Origin: SZUA-35 sp963781035
GTDB lineage: Bacteria; Actinomycetota; Acidimicrobiia; Acidimicrobiales; SZUA-35
Length of the DNA: 64,000 nt
NCBI GenBank assembly: GCA_963781035.1
Contig: CAWAEN010000015.1
Span: forward strand, 1-64,000
Direction of reading: 5' to 3'
This document shows positions 1-9,667 of the stretch, piece after piece; the stretch's first letter is position 1; the number at the start of each line of letters is the position of its first letter. The translations under genes and the position numbers were made by a program. The notes under the pieces were generated by a model. It did not search any database, had not been told where the DNA came from, and was given only the letters and a program-made list of their open reading frames with translations.

Positions 1-2860
1 CCAAGGTAAACCTTAACCATCATGTGGTATAAGAAAGGGATGGCTGCGCCCGTCGACTGCGGGCGTGTCGATCGCGCGCTTAAGCACAACGGGATCAAAA
101 ACCCCTCGCTGCTTCTGATGCTCAGCGGGAGGCTTGTCGCAGCCGCACTTCCAGCCCCCTTCGCCTGTTAGGGCGGCGCATCAGGTACTTGTGCCCCGCG
201 ACTTCGATTCCCTTGCCTGCTTTGATCTATGGATCTCGCAGCCCACTGCCCGAGTTGTTTCCCCATTTCCTTAGCGTCGCGGATAGGAGCCCACTCTTGC
301 AGATGACGCAAGCGAATTGTGGGCTTTGCCGGCGCAGTACCATGGAAACCATACTTACCGCTGTTCTTGCGCCGAGGGCTTTGCGCCTTCTGCGGCTTGC
401 TTTCGTTTCCTTTTCGGTTGCGACTTCTCATAAACGCCCTCGTAGTCGGGGCGGTCCCGAACCGGTAGCGTTGCACGACGTAAGCGCTTTCTACTATTGC
501 GCCGCTATGATTTGCCGAGTCGAGCACGAACGCTGCGAAATCGCCGAAAAGGGCACGCGCACCTGCCCCAAGAAAGGGCGGATTGTCGTAGTGGGCGATA
601 GGCCGCCACAGCATCGCCGAGCGTAAGAAAACCGAGCATTACTTTCTGCTCGTCAGTTCTTGACAATTTCTTAGGATGCTTGAGTCGATCGACTTCCAAC
701 TGAGACGTTCGGCGAACTTGCACGGACCGACGCAACGTGTCCACGCGCTCGCCGCTGTCTACGCCTTTGGGCCGAATATAACCGTAATCGCATTTCATCT
801 TTGTTTGCCCGGAGGCGTGCGCGTTGCCCAATGCCGGATAGGAGCCCCGGGCCGATTTTGACGCTGATTTCCTTGTGCCGTCTGTGAGCTTGCGCGCCTT
901 CTCGAGCGGTGCGGTCAGGCTGTCAATCACTTCGGTAATTCGTGGCATCGTGATTTCAATGCGCGCGCCGAGCGAATCAAACGCTTGCCTGATTGCAGGC
1001 TCAATCATGCGCCGACCGTCCGGCTCTTCGAGAAGCTCTGCGTACTCGTCGCGATACTCAGCAAGACTTTCAATTCCGTGCGCGATTACTTTCTTGCGCC
1101 CTTCCGCGAGGCTATCGGTAGCTCGGGAACCATCGTCTTGCTCGTTTTGGCGAAAGTGAAGCTTCTCGTAGGTCACTGTGCGTGGGCGAAATGCGGATGC
1201 GCGGCCGTGGACGCGTAGCCTCTTGCACCGTAAACGAGCCGATTGCTTTGGGCGGTTCCGCATTCCGTAGACGTAGTGCCATCCGCCCTTACCATCAGGG
1301 TGGCGCTCGAGAGAGACTATGGTTTGCGCGCTCTCTCGTTCACGACGTAGCGTGCTGCGAGGATCAAGCGCGGGATCATTTGATGGTGATTTGACGGTGG
1401 GGCATTTGCGAGCCTTACGGATTCCACTGATCCTGTATTGAAATGATCCGCATGCTTTTCCTCGTTTTCACAAAGTCAGCCCCTCTGCGCGCTCGCGTCC
1501 TCCCAAAACGCAGCCGCATAAGGTGTGTGGGGATGCTTTGGGCTCGTTCGAGAGTTTGAACTTCATACCTCACTGCTCGGCCCACGATAACTATAAGCTC
1601 GCCGGCAATGCCGCGCCTTCGTGCAGAGGGCCGCACTTCAACTGCACCGAGAAGTCGATTGCCGTTTGGACTATAAACAGTGATCCGACTACGGTACCGT
1701 CGTCAGCTACAGCTATGAGCTTCGTGTCCCCACGATACTCATTAGTTCAATATTGAAAAGCCATCGTGCTTCTCTTGATCTCGTACGACGTGCCTAGTTT
1801 TCTCTGCCCATTTTCGATCTCTGTTAGCCCAACGCTCTGGGTCGTCTGACTTTGAATCAAACTGCACATGCTTTGGCGTCCGATCAAGCTTCCTGCGCAC
1901 CTGTTTTCGGATCGTCATAATAGTGGTAGCCGCCTCAAAATCAGGCTTGCCTGCGTGTATTTTCGCGATTGTTGGATTTGCGCATGCTTTTCTCTGTTTT
2001 TCCGCCAGCCTGCGCGAAGCGCGCTTCATCCATTGGAGCGAGCAGCTACGCCTCTTGCCCGCGCACCGTAACGCGCCTCACGCGCTCCGCAACCTCATAC
2101 GTTTTGCCCGTCACGACAACGTTATATTTGAGCTCGAATAAATCAGACGCATCGGTTTCGTCGGACAGGACCTCGCCCTCGGCCGTATTGTTGTTATGCT
2201 GTTCTTTGGTATTACCTCGATTGTTCGCACAGCTTCGCCATATTGATCCGCCGGTTCCGCAATCGTCCTGTCACATGAGAAATGCTCACCTGCCGGCGTC
2301 TTGCCTGCGCGGTACAGCTTGATTGGTGTTCGCAAGAACTTAGCAAACGGTACGCTAGTGCCACTCCATGTTTGGTATTGCTGGTGCAGGATATTCAGCG
2401 TTGCGTTATGCACACTCTCATTGCCTGCGATAATCCGCGAAATGCTTTTTGTAGGTGCGGTCAGTGCGGCGAAGCCACCCGTCTAAAATCCTCTGCGGAA
2501 TACGCGCTTTATATTAGTTGCACCGCTGTCGCGTGATTGATCTCGCGAAAGCCGCACCAGCTTATTACTTCCTTCCACGGGATTTTGTGTGCGCAGCGTC
2601 CGCCCACTTACCGCCTTTCTGGTCAATGCGGCCGCAGCTTTCCGCATTTCGCCGCCTGCGCTGCGAATCGCGCGCTCAAGTGCATCCCTCCACGCAGGCT
2701 CGAGCGACTTCGCGCCTTTCAGCGTGTAGACCGTGAACGCTTCTGCAAACGCTTCATCCGCATTTGTCAGGGCGTAATCAGTAAGCGGCTCTTTGAACGC
2801 ACTACTGCGCTCCGGATCGTCAGGATCGAGCCAGAAGCTGCGTAGCTTCTCATTCGTGCC
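1..2860. repeat. Degraded inverted copy of 2,876-5,789 (left arm of a fold-back palindrome)
   Basis: Read on the minus strand, this stretch gives in order the same protein segments as 2,876-5,789 on the plus strand: the DPDDPERSSAFKEPL peptide at the centre, ADP-ribosyltransferase, GNAT, the InPase-type domain and finally the start of the next gene. The reading frame breaks repeatedly through small indels, and the arm is about 50 bases shorter than its partner. The arms meet around a loop at about 2,861-2,875, where the stem AGCTGCGTAGCTTCTCATTC pairs almost perfectly with 2,880-2,900. Minus-strand ORFs here (505-1263, 1742-2029, 2111-2413, 2483-2947) are broken duplicates and are not annotated as genes. 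One arm decayed by scattered indels is what a hairpin or fold-back long read looks like; a true biological inverted duplication is less likely. Confidence 0.9.
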
Positions 2861-2876
2861 GCTAGGCTGGTACGCG

Positions 2877-5360
2877 TGCACGAATGAGAAGCTACGCAGC
2901 TTACTGGCTCCTGATCCTGACGATCCGGAGCGCAGTAGTGCGTTCAAAGAGCCGCTTACTGATTACGCCCTGACAAATGCGGATGAAGCGTTTGCAGAAG
3001 CGTTCACGGTCTACACGCTGAAAGGCGCGAAGTCGCTCGAGCCTGCGTGGAGGGATGCACTTGAGCGCGCGATTCGCAGCGCAGGCGGCGAAATGCGGAA
3101 AGCTGCGGGCCCGTTCATTGGGCCGAAAGGCGGTAAGTGGGCGGACGCTGCGCACACAATCCCGTGGAAGGAAGCGGATCAGCTGAGTGGCTTTCACGAG
3201 ATCGATCACGCGACAGCGGTGCAGACAATAAAGGCGCGTATTCCGCAGAGGATTTTAGACGGGTGGCTTCGCGGCGCTGACCGCACCTACAAAAAGCATT
3301 TCGCGGAAGCTATCGCAGGCAATGAGAGTGTGCATAACGCAACGCTGAATATCCTGCACCAGCAATACCAAACATGGAGTGGCACTAGCGTACCATTTGC
3401 TGATTTCTTGCGAACACCGATCAAGCTGTACCGCGCAGGCAAGACGCCGGCAGGTGAGCATTTCTCATCGTTCACGTATGACAGGACGATTGCGGAAAAG
3501 TTCGCGGATCAATATGGCGAAGCTGTGCAAACAATCGAGGTAATGCCGAAGGACACCTACGGCATGATCAACGATACGGCCGAGGGCGAGGTAGCTGTGC
3601 CGACGAAAACCGATGCGTCTGATTTATTCAAGCTCGGATCTAACGTTGTCGTGAACGGCAAAACGTATGAGGTTGCGGAGCGCGTGGGCAGGCGCGTTAC
3701 GGTGCGCGGGCAAGACGGTAAGCTGCTCGCTCCAATGGATGAAGCGCGCTTGGCGCAGCTGGCGAAAACAGAGAAAAGCATGCGCAAATCCGACGATCAC
3801 AAATACACGCACCGCGAGCCTGATGGTAGAGGCGGCTACCACTACTATTATGACGATCCGAAAACAGGTGCGCGCAGGAAGCTTGATCGGACGCCAAAGC
3901 ATGTGCAGTTTGATTCAAAGTCAGACGACCCAGAGCGTTGGGCTAACAGAGATCGAGAATGGGCAGAGAAAACTAGGCACGTCGTACGAGATCAAGAGAA
4001 GCACGATGGCTTTTCAATCTGGACTGAGAATGAGTATCGTGGGGACACGAAGCTCATAGCTGTAGCTGACGACGGTACCGTAGTCGGATCACTGTTTTAT
4101 AGTCCAGACGGCGATCGACTTCTCGGTGCAGTTGAAGTGCGGCCCTCTGCACGAAGGCGCGGCATTGCCGGCAAGCTTTATAGTTATGGTGCGCGGCGGT
4201 CAGGTATGAAGTTCGAACCTGAGACGAGCCCAAAGCATCCCCACACACCTTATGCGGCTGCGTTTTGGGAGGACGCGAGGCGCAGAGGGGCTGACTTTGT
4301 GAAAACAGAGAAAAGCATGCGGATCATTTCAATACAGGATGCGATCCGTAAGGCTCGCAAATGCCCCACAATCAAATCACCATCAAATGATCCCGCGCTG
4401 ATCCTGGCAGCTTCGCGCTACGTCGTGAAATCAGGAGAGCACGCAGACCATAAGTATCTCGAGCGCCACCCTGATGGTAAGGGCGGATGGCACTACGTCT
4501 ACGGAATGCAGAACCGCCCGATCGGCTCGTTTACGGTGCCGAAGGGCTACACGTCCACGGCCGCGCATCCCGCATTTCGCCACGGCACAGTGACCTACGA
4601 CAATCCGCTTTCGCCAGACGAGCAACGATCGTTCGAGCTGAAGCCGATAGCCTCCGCGGAAGGGCGCAAGAAAGTAATCGCGCACGGGATTGAAAGTCTT
4701 GCTGAGTATCGCGACGAGTACGCAGAGCTTCTCGAAGAGCCAGACGGTCGGCGCATGATTGAGCCTGCGATCAGGCAAGCGTTTGATTCGCTCGGCGCAC
4801 ACATTGAAAATCACGATGCAGCAATTACCGAAGTGATTGACAGCCTGACCGCACCGCTCGAGAAGGCGCGCAAGCTCCACAGACGGCGCGACTTCCGAGG
4901 CCTACAAATCAGCGTCGAAAATCAGGCTGGCTCTATCCGGCATTGGGGCAACGCGCACGCCTCCGGGCAAACAAAGATGAAATGCGATTACGGTTATATT
5001 CGCCGCACCAAAGGCGTAGACGGCGATCACGTGGACGTTTACGTCGGTCCGTACAAGCTCGCGCCGAACGTCTACGTGATCGATCAACTCAAGCCTCCTG
5101 AATTTGTCGAGACTGACGAGCAGAAAGTAATGCTCGGTTTTCTTACGCTCGGCGATGCTGTGGCAGCCTATCAGGCGCACTATGACGATCCGCGTTTCTT
5201 GGGGCAGGTGCGCGTGCTGCCTTTCGGCGACTTTCGCAGCGTTCGTGCTCGACTCAGCAAATCATGGCGCAATGGTCAAAAGCGCTTACGTCGTGCAACG
5301 CTACAGCCCTTCGCAGGAGCCGCCCGACTACGAGGGCGTTTACGGGACTGCGCAGACTGA
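2877..5360 (+). CDS. Phage polyvalent protein: metallopeptidase tail, ADP-ribosyltransferase, GNAT, InPase-type domain (5' partial)
   Basis: About 827 codons are open, but the true N-terminus is lost at the palindrome centre. Visible parts, in order: (1) about 2,910-3,090, a TDYALTNADEAFAEAFTVY segment like the third-ligand helix of zincin peptidases in phage proteins, with the HExxH part missing; (2) about 3,106-3,170, a GPKGGKWAD..HTIPW linker; (3) about 3,200-3,600, an R-S-E type ADP-ribosyltransferase, with Arg in KLYRAGK, Ser in HFSSFTYD and an EGE triad at about 3,582; (4) a HKY box at 3,796; (5) about 4,000-4,320, a GNAT acetyltransferase with a RRRGIAGKLY acetyl-CoA loop; (6) a second HKY box at 4,446; (7) about 4,860-5,260, an InPase-like domain with MKCDYGYI and GDHVDVYVGP. 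Such mosaics are known as phage polyvalent proteins delivered with DNA. The C-terminal 30 residues overlap another frame, so a shift near 5,270 is possible. Confidence 0.8.
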   Translation, partial: CTNEKLRSLLAPDPDDPERSSAFKEPLTDYALTNADEAFAEAFTVYTLKGAKSLEPAWRDALERAIRSAGGEMRKAAGPFIGPKGGKWADAAHTIPWKEADQLSGFHEIDHATAVQTIKARIPQRILDGWLRGADRTYKKHFAEAIAGNESVHNATLNILHQQYQTWSGTSVPFADFLRTPIKLYRAGKTPAGEHFSSFTYDRTIAEKFADQYGEAVQTIEVMPKDTYGMINDTAEGEVAVPTKTDASDLFKLGSNVVVNGKTYEVAERVGRRVTVRGQDGKLLAPMDEARLAQLAKTEKSMRKSDDHKYTHREPDGRGGYHYYYDDPKTGARRKLDRTPKHVQFDSKSDDPERWANRDREWAEKTRHVVRDQEKHDGFSIWTENEYRGDTKLIAVADDGTVVGSLFYSPDGDRLLGAVEVRPSARRRGIAGKLYSYGARRSGMKFEPETSPKHPHTPYAAAFWEDARRRGADFVKTEKSMRIISIQDAIRKARKCPTIKSPSNDPALILAASRYVVKSGEHADHKYLERHPDGKGGWHYVYGMQNRPIGSFTVPKGYTSTAAHPAFRHGTVTYDNPLSPDEQRSFELKPIASAEGRKKVIAHGIESLAEYRDEYAELLEEPDGRRMIEPAIRQAFDSLGAHIENHDAAITEVIDSLTAPLEKARKLHRRRDFRGLQISVENQAGSIRHWGNAHASGQTKMKCDYGYIRRTKGVDGDHVDVYVGPYKLAPNVYVIDQLKPPEFVETDEQKVMLGFLTLGDAVAAYQAHYDDPRFLGQVRVLPFGDFRSVRARLSKSWRNGQKRLRRATLQPFAGAARLRGRLRDCAD

Positions 5361-5523
5361 AAAGGAAACGAAAGCGAGCCGCAGAAGGCGCAAAGCCCTC
5401 GCGCGTAAGAACAGCGGTAAGTATGGTTTCCATGGTACTGCGCCGGCAAAGCCCACAACTCGCTTCGTACTGCAAGAGTGGGCTACTATCCGCGACGCTA
5501 AGGAAATGGGGAAACGGGGTTAA
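5272..5523 (+). CDS. Small basic phage ORF overlapping the polyvalent gene
   Basis: An 83-residue frame begins with ATG inside the end of the upstream gene and stops two bases before the next start. The product is rich in Arg, Lys and Tyr, with a KASRRRRKALARKNSGKYGF core and no domain I recognise. It may be a separate coupled gene, or it may be the real C-terminus of the upstream protein reached by a one-base shift near 5,270. The degraded left arm carries the same peptide in a similar arrangement, so the sequence itself is real. Which of the two readings holds cannot be settled from the sequence. Confidence 0.45.
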   Translation: MVKSAYVVQRYSPSQEPPDYEGVYGTAQTEKETKASRRRRKALARKNSGKYGFHGTAPAKPTTRFVLQEWATIRDAKEMGKRG

Positions 5524-5525
5524 GC

Positions 5526-6869
5526 ATGGATGCGATTGAACGACTCGGGCAGTGGGCTGCAGATCCATTGATCAAAGCAGGCAAGGGGATCGAAGTCGCG
5601 GGGCACAAGTACCTGATGCGCACGCCTGACGGCAAAGGGGGCTGGAAGTACAGCTACAAGCCTCCCGCTGAGCATCAGAAGCAGCGAGGGGTTTTTGATC
5701 CCGTTGCGCTTAAGCACGCGATCGAGCACGCCGCAGTCGACGGGCGCAGCCATCCCTTTCTTATGCCGCATGATGGTAAGGTTTACCTTGCTACGGCTAG
5801 CGGTCGCTACGGTGCAAAAGAAATAGCGATATCTGGATTTGAAGTGCACGGCGCGACTCCTGACAATGTGGATTTCGATTTACCGCGATCGCTCGCGCAC
5901 TATCCCAAGTTCGTGAAAGTGAACCACACACGAGGCGATGCACCGATCTCGACTGGCAAGGCTACGCCGATTGCTGTGGTGCCTCCACCTTCGCCGAAAA
6001 AGAAAAAGGACACTGTGCCTGTGTGGCACGAGGGGCAGTGGAAGCATGTTCCGCCGCTCATGGCTGACAGGTACGAGCGCGAAACTGCGAATTTCAAATA
6101 TGACAAATCAGCAGACGCGATTGATGCTCTTGTTCCGTTGATCAAAGCAGACGATCACAAATACGTCTCGAAGAAGCCGGACGGTAAGGGTGGCTATTCG
6201 TATAAATACGAAAAGGATCACACCGTGCAGAGCATGCACCGCACAGTAAGTGCTGTGCGTAAACGGGATTATGGCGGCTACGACAAGGGCCATAATTACA
6301 GCGTGCACGACCCTGAGCACCTAAATGAAAAAGGCCATGGGCACCATACTTACGCATCGTTTGCTCAAGGGGCAGCGGCACAAAAGAAAGATGTGCTCAA
6401 GCAGCACAGCGACAAGTTTGGCGTAAATGCAAAGCTACTGACTTTGCCTAGAGTTGGGAAGTTGCCGCGGATGCCTGATGAAGGAATCGAGCACCCTGGC
6501 GAGGCTATTGCTGGGCACGTCAAGGTGTCTAATCGCGACGGATCAAACACCGATGTACCTGCAACGCTGTATGGAAATTATGCGGTGCACGGCGAGCCTG
6601 GCGCATGGAGTGTTTCGCATAAACAAACTGGCTCGCGCATGTTCAACGCAAAAACGAAAGCAGAAGCGACGCAATACGCGCGGCACATGAAGCAGCGTGC
6701 GCCTGACGTCTTGACCACAGCGAAGTTCGGTCAAATAAAGTTCCAAGGCGATCACGAAGCTGAGTTTGCGCAAATGCGAGACGCACACCATAGCTTCGTG
6801 AAAAAGTCAGCAGACGCGATCGACGCGCTACTGCCGCTGATCAAAGCCGCGCAGGTGTTGCCGTGCTAA
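5526..6869 (+). CDS. Phage head-associated cargo-like protein with two HKY boxes and a duplicated FLxPHxGKxY domain
   Basis: The 447-residue product starts MDAIERLGQWAADPLIKAG, followed by a HKY box (DNA 5,600). Residues of about 55-120 hold a domain (HPFLMPHDGKVYLA ... PDNVDF) whose relative sits in the protein at 9,668-11,939 (GAFLFPHEGKMYSA ... PDDVDF). After a PPPSPKKKKD linker comes ADAIDALVPLIKAD and a second HKY box (6,152). Downstream there is a His-rich segment and a globular region without a recognised fold. The last 15 residues repeat the SADAIDALxPLIKA element, so the protein is bracketed by copies of this short sequence. The stop overlaps the next start by 7 bases, which suggests translational coupling. 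No enzymatic motif is visible. Function unknown; co-packaging with the neighbours is inferred from shared modules. Confidence 0.7.
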   Translation: MDAIERLGQWAADPLIKAGKGIEVAGHKYLMRTPDGKGGWKYSYKPPAEHQKQRGVFDPVALKHAIEHAAVDGRSHPFLMPHDGKVYLATASGRYGAKEIAISGFEVHGATPDNVDFDLPRSLAHYPKFVKVNHTRGDAPISTGKATPIAVVPPPSPKKKKDTVPVWHEGQWKHVPPLMADRYERETANFKYDKSADAIDALVPLIKADDHKYVSKKPDGKGGYSYKYEKDHTVQSMHRTVSAVRKRDYGGYDKGHNYSVHDPEHLNEKGHGHHTYASFAQGAAAQKKDVLKQHSDKFGVNAKLLTLPRVGKLPRMPDEGIEHPGEAIAGHVKVSNRDGSNTDVPATLYGNYAVHGEPGAWSVSHKQTGSRMFNAKTKAEATQYARHMKQRAPDVLTTAKFGQIKFQGDHEAEFAQMRDAHHSFVKKSADAIDALLPLIKAAQVLPC

Positions 6870-9385
6870 AGGCGCAGTATTTTATCCTGCGCAAAGCAGC
6901 GAAGGGCGACGCTGTTACCGGGCACAAATACCTTACGCGAAAGCCGGACGGGCGCGGTGGTTGGCACTACGTCTATTCGCACGTCGTTGCGGGCCCTCAG
7001 GAGCGCGTACACGCCAGGGAAGCGGCCAGCCATAGCCAAGCCCTCAGCGAAGCGCGCAAAGCCCTGGACGTGGCTTCAGACTCGCGCCGCGTTGCGTGGG
7101 AAAGCAGCGGAGCAAGCGCGTTTTCTCGCAAGGGAGATCCTGCGCTAAACGAAGCGATGAAAACAGCGTTCGCCAACGTCGCGAAACACCGCGACGCAAT
7201 GCGCGAGGCCGAGCAAAAGGCTGGCATCAAGCCGGAGAAGCCACGCGAGCGTGACGTGCATTTTCTCGTTCGTGACGGCAAGGGGGGCGTCGCGGCTGAG
7301 CGCGAAACCCTCGCTATGCTGACCATTGGTGACTTTGCCATGCAGCGCGGGAAATATAATCACTACGATGTGGTGCATACCCCAAGCGGGTACATGGTAT
7401 CGACGGGGCCTGGCGCGCTAGATGGTAAGGCGGAAGCTGAGCACTTTATCCGCGAGCTTTCCCATGTCGCGCCGAAAGACATGACTTTCGGCGGTGCTTC
7501 TCTTGATGCAGCATATTACGCACATGCCGCTGCAAAGCGTTTAGCTGCTGCAGATAAGGCGAAAAAGCCAGCCACTAAAGCGGATGTTCCGGTAGCGCCA
7601 AGTGAGCAGCCGACGCCTGCGCCTGTTGCAGTCGAGGAGCAAAGCAGTGGCGAAACTCCAATCGGGAATTTACCTGCGCCAGAAGTAGACAAGCTGCAGG
7701 CTGCCTTCGCTGCAGGCCCGACTAAGTTCGGAAAGAACGGGTCTATTTCGTTGATACGCGAGACGCGAGAAGACGGAACACCGACAGCGCGCTTTAAGGT
7801 TCGGCTCTACAGTGCGCATACAAATAAAGCCGAGAAAGATGCTTTATGGGCTGCGACGCTAGAGACACGTAAACGGCTACTTGCTGAGCATCATTCGGTG
7901 TACAAAAAGAATCCGATTGAGACGTACAGCATCGGCGGCACTGTTGGGGCACTCAGCATCAGCACTGAATTTGACGTAGTGCCTCGTGGCTATGTCAAAA
8001 ATAGCAGCGACACGACTGGCGACGGCGTTCGTCCGGACGTGAAACCAACAGCGTGGCGACCTGGGAAAGCTGTGCAAAAGGCGGCGCCAGCCTTACGCTT
8101 GATCAAGGGCGGCAAGATGAAGCCGCCTTACAGTGAAAAGCAACGCCGTTGGGCTTTCGTGGCAGAGCGTGAAGGCAAGCTACCAGCAGGCGACGCATTG
8201 AAATGGTCACGACGTGCGAAAGGGCGCGGCATGAAAAAGAGCTGCTCGAGCTGCGCGCCTAGTGCTCCCTGTACAGGCTGCGCGCCTACTCGAAAATCAG
8301 AAGGGCAGAAAATCACACACGCGGATGCGATGCGCGCGGCCGAGCATTTCGGCGTGCAGTGGCAACACGCAGATTGGACCGCGACCGATTTACAGGCCGG
8401 CATGCGCGTCGAGCTAGAGCACACGCGCGACATGAATAAAGCCGCAGGCATTGCGCTAGACCATCTTTGCGAACGCTCAGACTATTACAAAAAGCTGCGC
8501 ACGCTCGAGGACGGCGCACAGGAATCAAAGACGGTATTTTGCGTGCAGCGGCGTGCGCTGCACAAGTCTGATCGCGAGAATCCCAATCACAAGTACAGCA
8601 AAAAGCTTCCTGACGGTAAGGGCGGCTGGGTCTACATCTATGACGAGCCGAAAAAGACGCACAGAAAAGAGCAAGCAGATCCGAAAATGCAGGCGCAGCT
8701 TAGCCAGGCAAAAAAGACAGCAATCGCTCTGCAGGATTTGATCAAGCAAGGCAAGCTCAGTGGTTCGCTCGCGTCGCATGTCGCGCTGACATCTTCGTTG
8801 CTGCGCAAGCACAGTGATGGGATGGATAAATTCAAGGCTGCGCTGGCGGACGCGGCACCTTCCGACGCCAAGGTCAAAGCGCGCACCAAAGAAATGCACA
8901 GCGTGCTTGGTAAGATCGTAAGTAAGACTCAGGCCGGCAAAGCACGCTACAAAGACGCGCACGGTCTGCAGGATATGACGGGCGCGCGTATTGTTTGCAA
9001 AAGCGTGCAGGACGTAAAGTCGACGGTCGCCAACCTGAAAAAGAATTTCACGGTGGTAGAGGGCGATGATTACGTCGACGAGCCGAAAGACGGCCAGCAG
9101 GGTTTGGGTTATCGCTCGCACCATTTGATCCTGCGCGACAAAGACGGCCTCGAAAAAGAGGTGCAGATACGTACGCCATCGCAAGACAAGCACGCAGATT
9201 GGTGCCACGACGTTTATAAGCCTGTAAATGCGGCACAGTCGAAAATCATGGAAGAAAAAGCGGACGAAATATCACAATACGCGCGCAACGTATCTGACTA
9301 TTTCTATCACGTCGAATCTGGTAAAATGGACGTAGCAAAAGTGCCTTGCCCGGAGTCGGTCAAGTTGACTTTCGGATGCCTGTGA
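6863..9385 (+). CDS. Phage multidomain protein with C-terminal RelA/SpoT-type nucleotidyltransferase domain
   Basis: An 840-residue protein. It opens with LRKAAKGD and a HKY box (6,920), followed by an Ala/Glu-rich helical region (residues about 50-125) and two regions of unknown fold. At 8,120-8,230 is a PPYSEKQRRWAF motif seen in phage proteins, then a CSSCAPSAPCTGC cluster, and at about 8,380-8,510 a helical VELEHTRDMNKAAGIALDHL region resembling DUF5661. A second HKY box lies at 8,584. Residues about 650-820 match RelA/SpoT synthetases: LQDMTGARIV, GYRSHH, EVQIRT and HADWCHDVYK stand in canonical order. The family makes (p)ppGpp or modifies tRNA or nucleotides as a toxin. No HD hydrolase partner is present. 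An injected or toxin role is inference from the polyvalent context. Confidence 0.78.
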   Translation: MLKAQYFILRKAAKGDAVTGHKYLTRKPDGRGGWHYVYSHVVAGPQERVHAREAASHSQALSEARKALDVASDSRRVAWESSGASAFSRKGDPALNEAMKTAFANVAKHRDAMREAEQKAGIKPEKPRERDVHFLVRDGKGGVAAERETLAMLTIGDFAMQRGKYNHYDVVHTPSGYMVSTGPGALDGKAEAEHFIRELSHVAPKDMTFGGASLDAAYYAHAAAKRLAAADKAKKPATKADVPVAPSEQPTPAPVAVEEQSSGETPIGNLPAPEVDKLQAAFAAGPTKFGKNGSISLIRETREDGTPTARFKVRLYSAHTNKAEKDALWAATLETRKRLLAEHHSVYKKNPIETYSIGGTVGALSISTEFDVVPRGYVKNSSDTTGDGVRPDVKPTAWRPGKAVQKAAPALRLIKGGKMKPPYSEKQRRWAFVAEREGKLPAGDALKWSRRAKGRGMKKSCSSCAPSAPCTGCAPTRKSEGQKITHADAMRAAEHFGVQWQHADWTATDLQAGMRVELEHTRDMNKAAGIALDHLCERSDYYKKLRTLEDGAQESKTVFCVQRRALHKSDRENPNHKYSKKLPDGKGGWVYIYDEPKKTHRKEQADPKMQAQLSQAKKTAIALQDLIKQGKLSGSLASHVALTSSLLRKHSDGMDKFKAALADAAPSDAKVKARTKEMHSVLGKIVSKTQAGKARYKDAHGLQDMTGARIVCKSVQDVKSTVANLKKNFTVVEGDDYVDEPKDGQQGLGYRSHHLILRDKDGLEKEVQIRTPSQDKHADWCHDVYKPVNAAQSKIMEEKADEISQYARNVSDYFYHVESGKMDVAKVPCPESVKLTFGCL

Positions 9386-9609
9386 GAAAGCCAATGCAAA
9401 CGCTTGAAGCAATGATTGCCGAGAAAAAGAAATTCATCCCGACCACGGGCTACAACGTGGTCGGCGTGGACGCGTACGCTGAGCCAGGCGAGCCAGCGCT
9501 GTATCTGGTCGAGCACGTGAATACGCGCGAGGACGCCGAGCGTATTGTTGACCGGGCGAAGGCGGATGGGGATCGTAGGTACATCTATCCCGCGCCGGGT
9601 TTGAAGTAG
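9376..9609 (+). CDS. Small phage protein, unknown
   Basis: A 77-residue frame starts at an ATG that overlaps the upstream stop by 10 bases; a second ATG follows at 9,394. The predicted fold is a compact alpha/beta unit with GYNVVGVDAYAEPGEPALYLVEHV followed by a charged helix and RRYIYPAPG. No family is recognised. The overlap suggests translational coupling to the RelA/SpoT-domain gene, so an antidote, chaperone or packaging partner is possible, but this is only a positional argument. Confidence 0.6.
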   Translation: MPVRKPMQTLEAMIAEKKKFIPTTGYNVVGVDAYAEPGEPALYLVEHVNTREDAERIVDRAKADGDRRYIYPAPGLK

Positions 9610-9667
9610 TCGCGCAAGCAGCAGTGCTAGGGTACCCTTCGGCTCATTGCTGAGGGGAGATCCTGCT

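Noticed and set aside
505..2947. Minus-strand ORFs in the left arm as paralogues of the polyvalent protein
   Set aside because: They give the same peptides as the right arm, interrupted by small indels, in mirror order; they are a corrupted copy.
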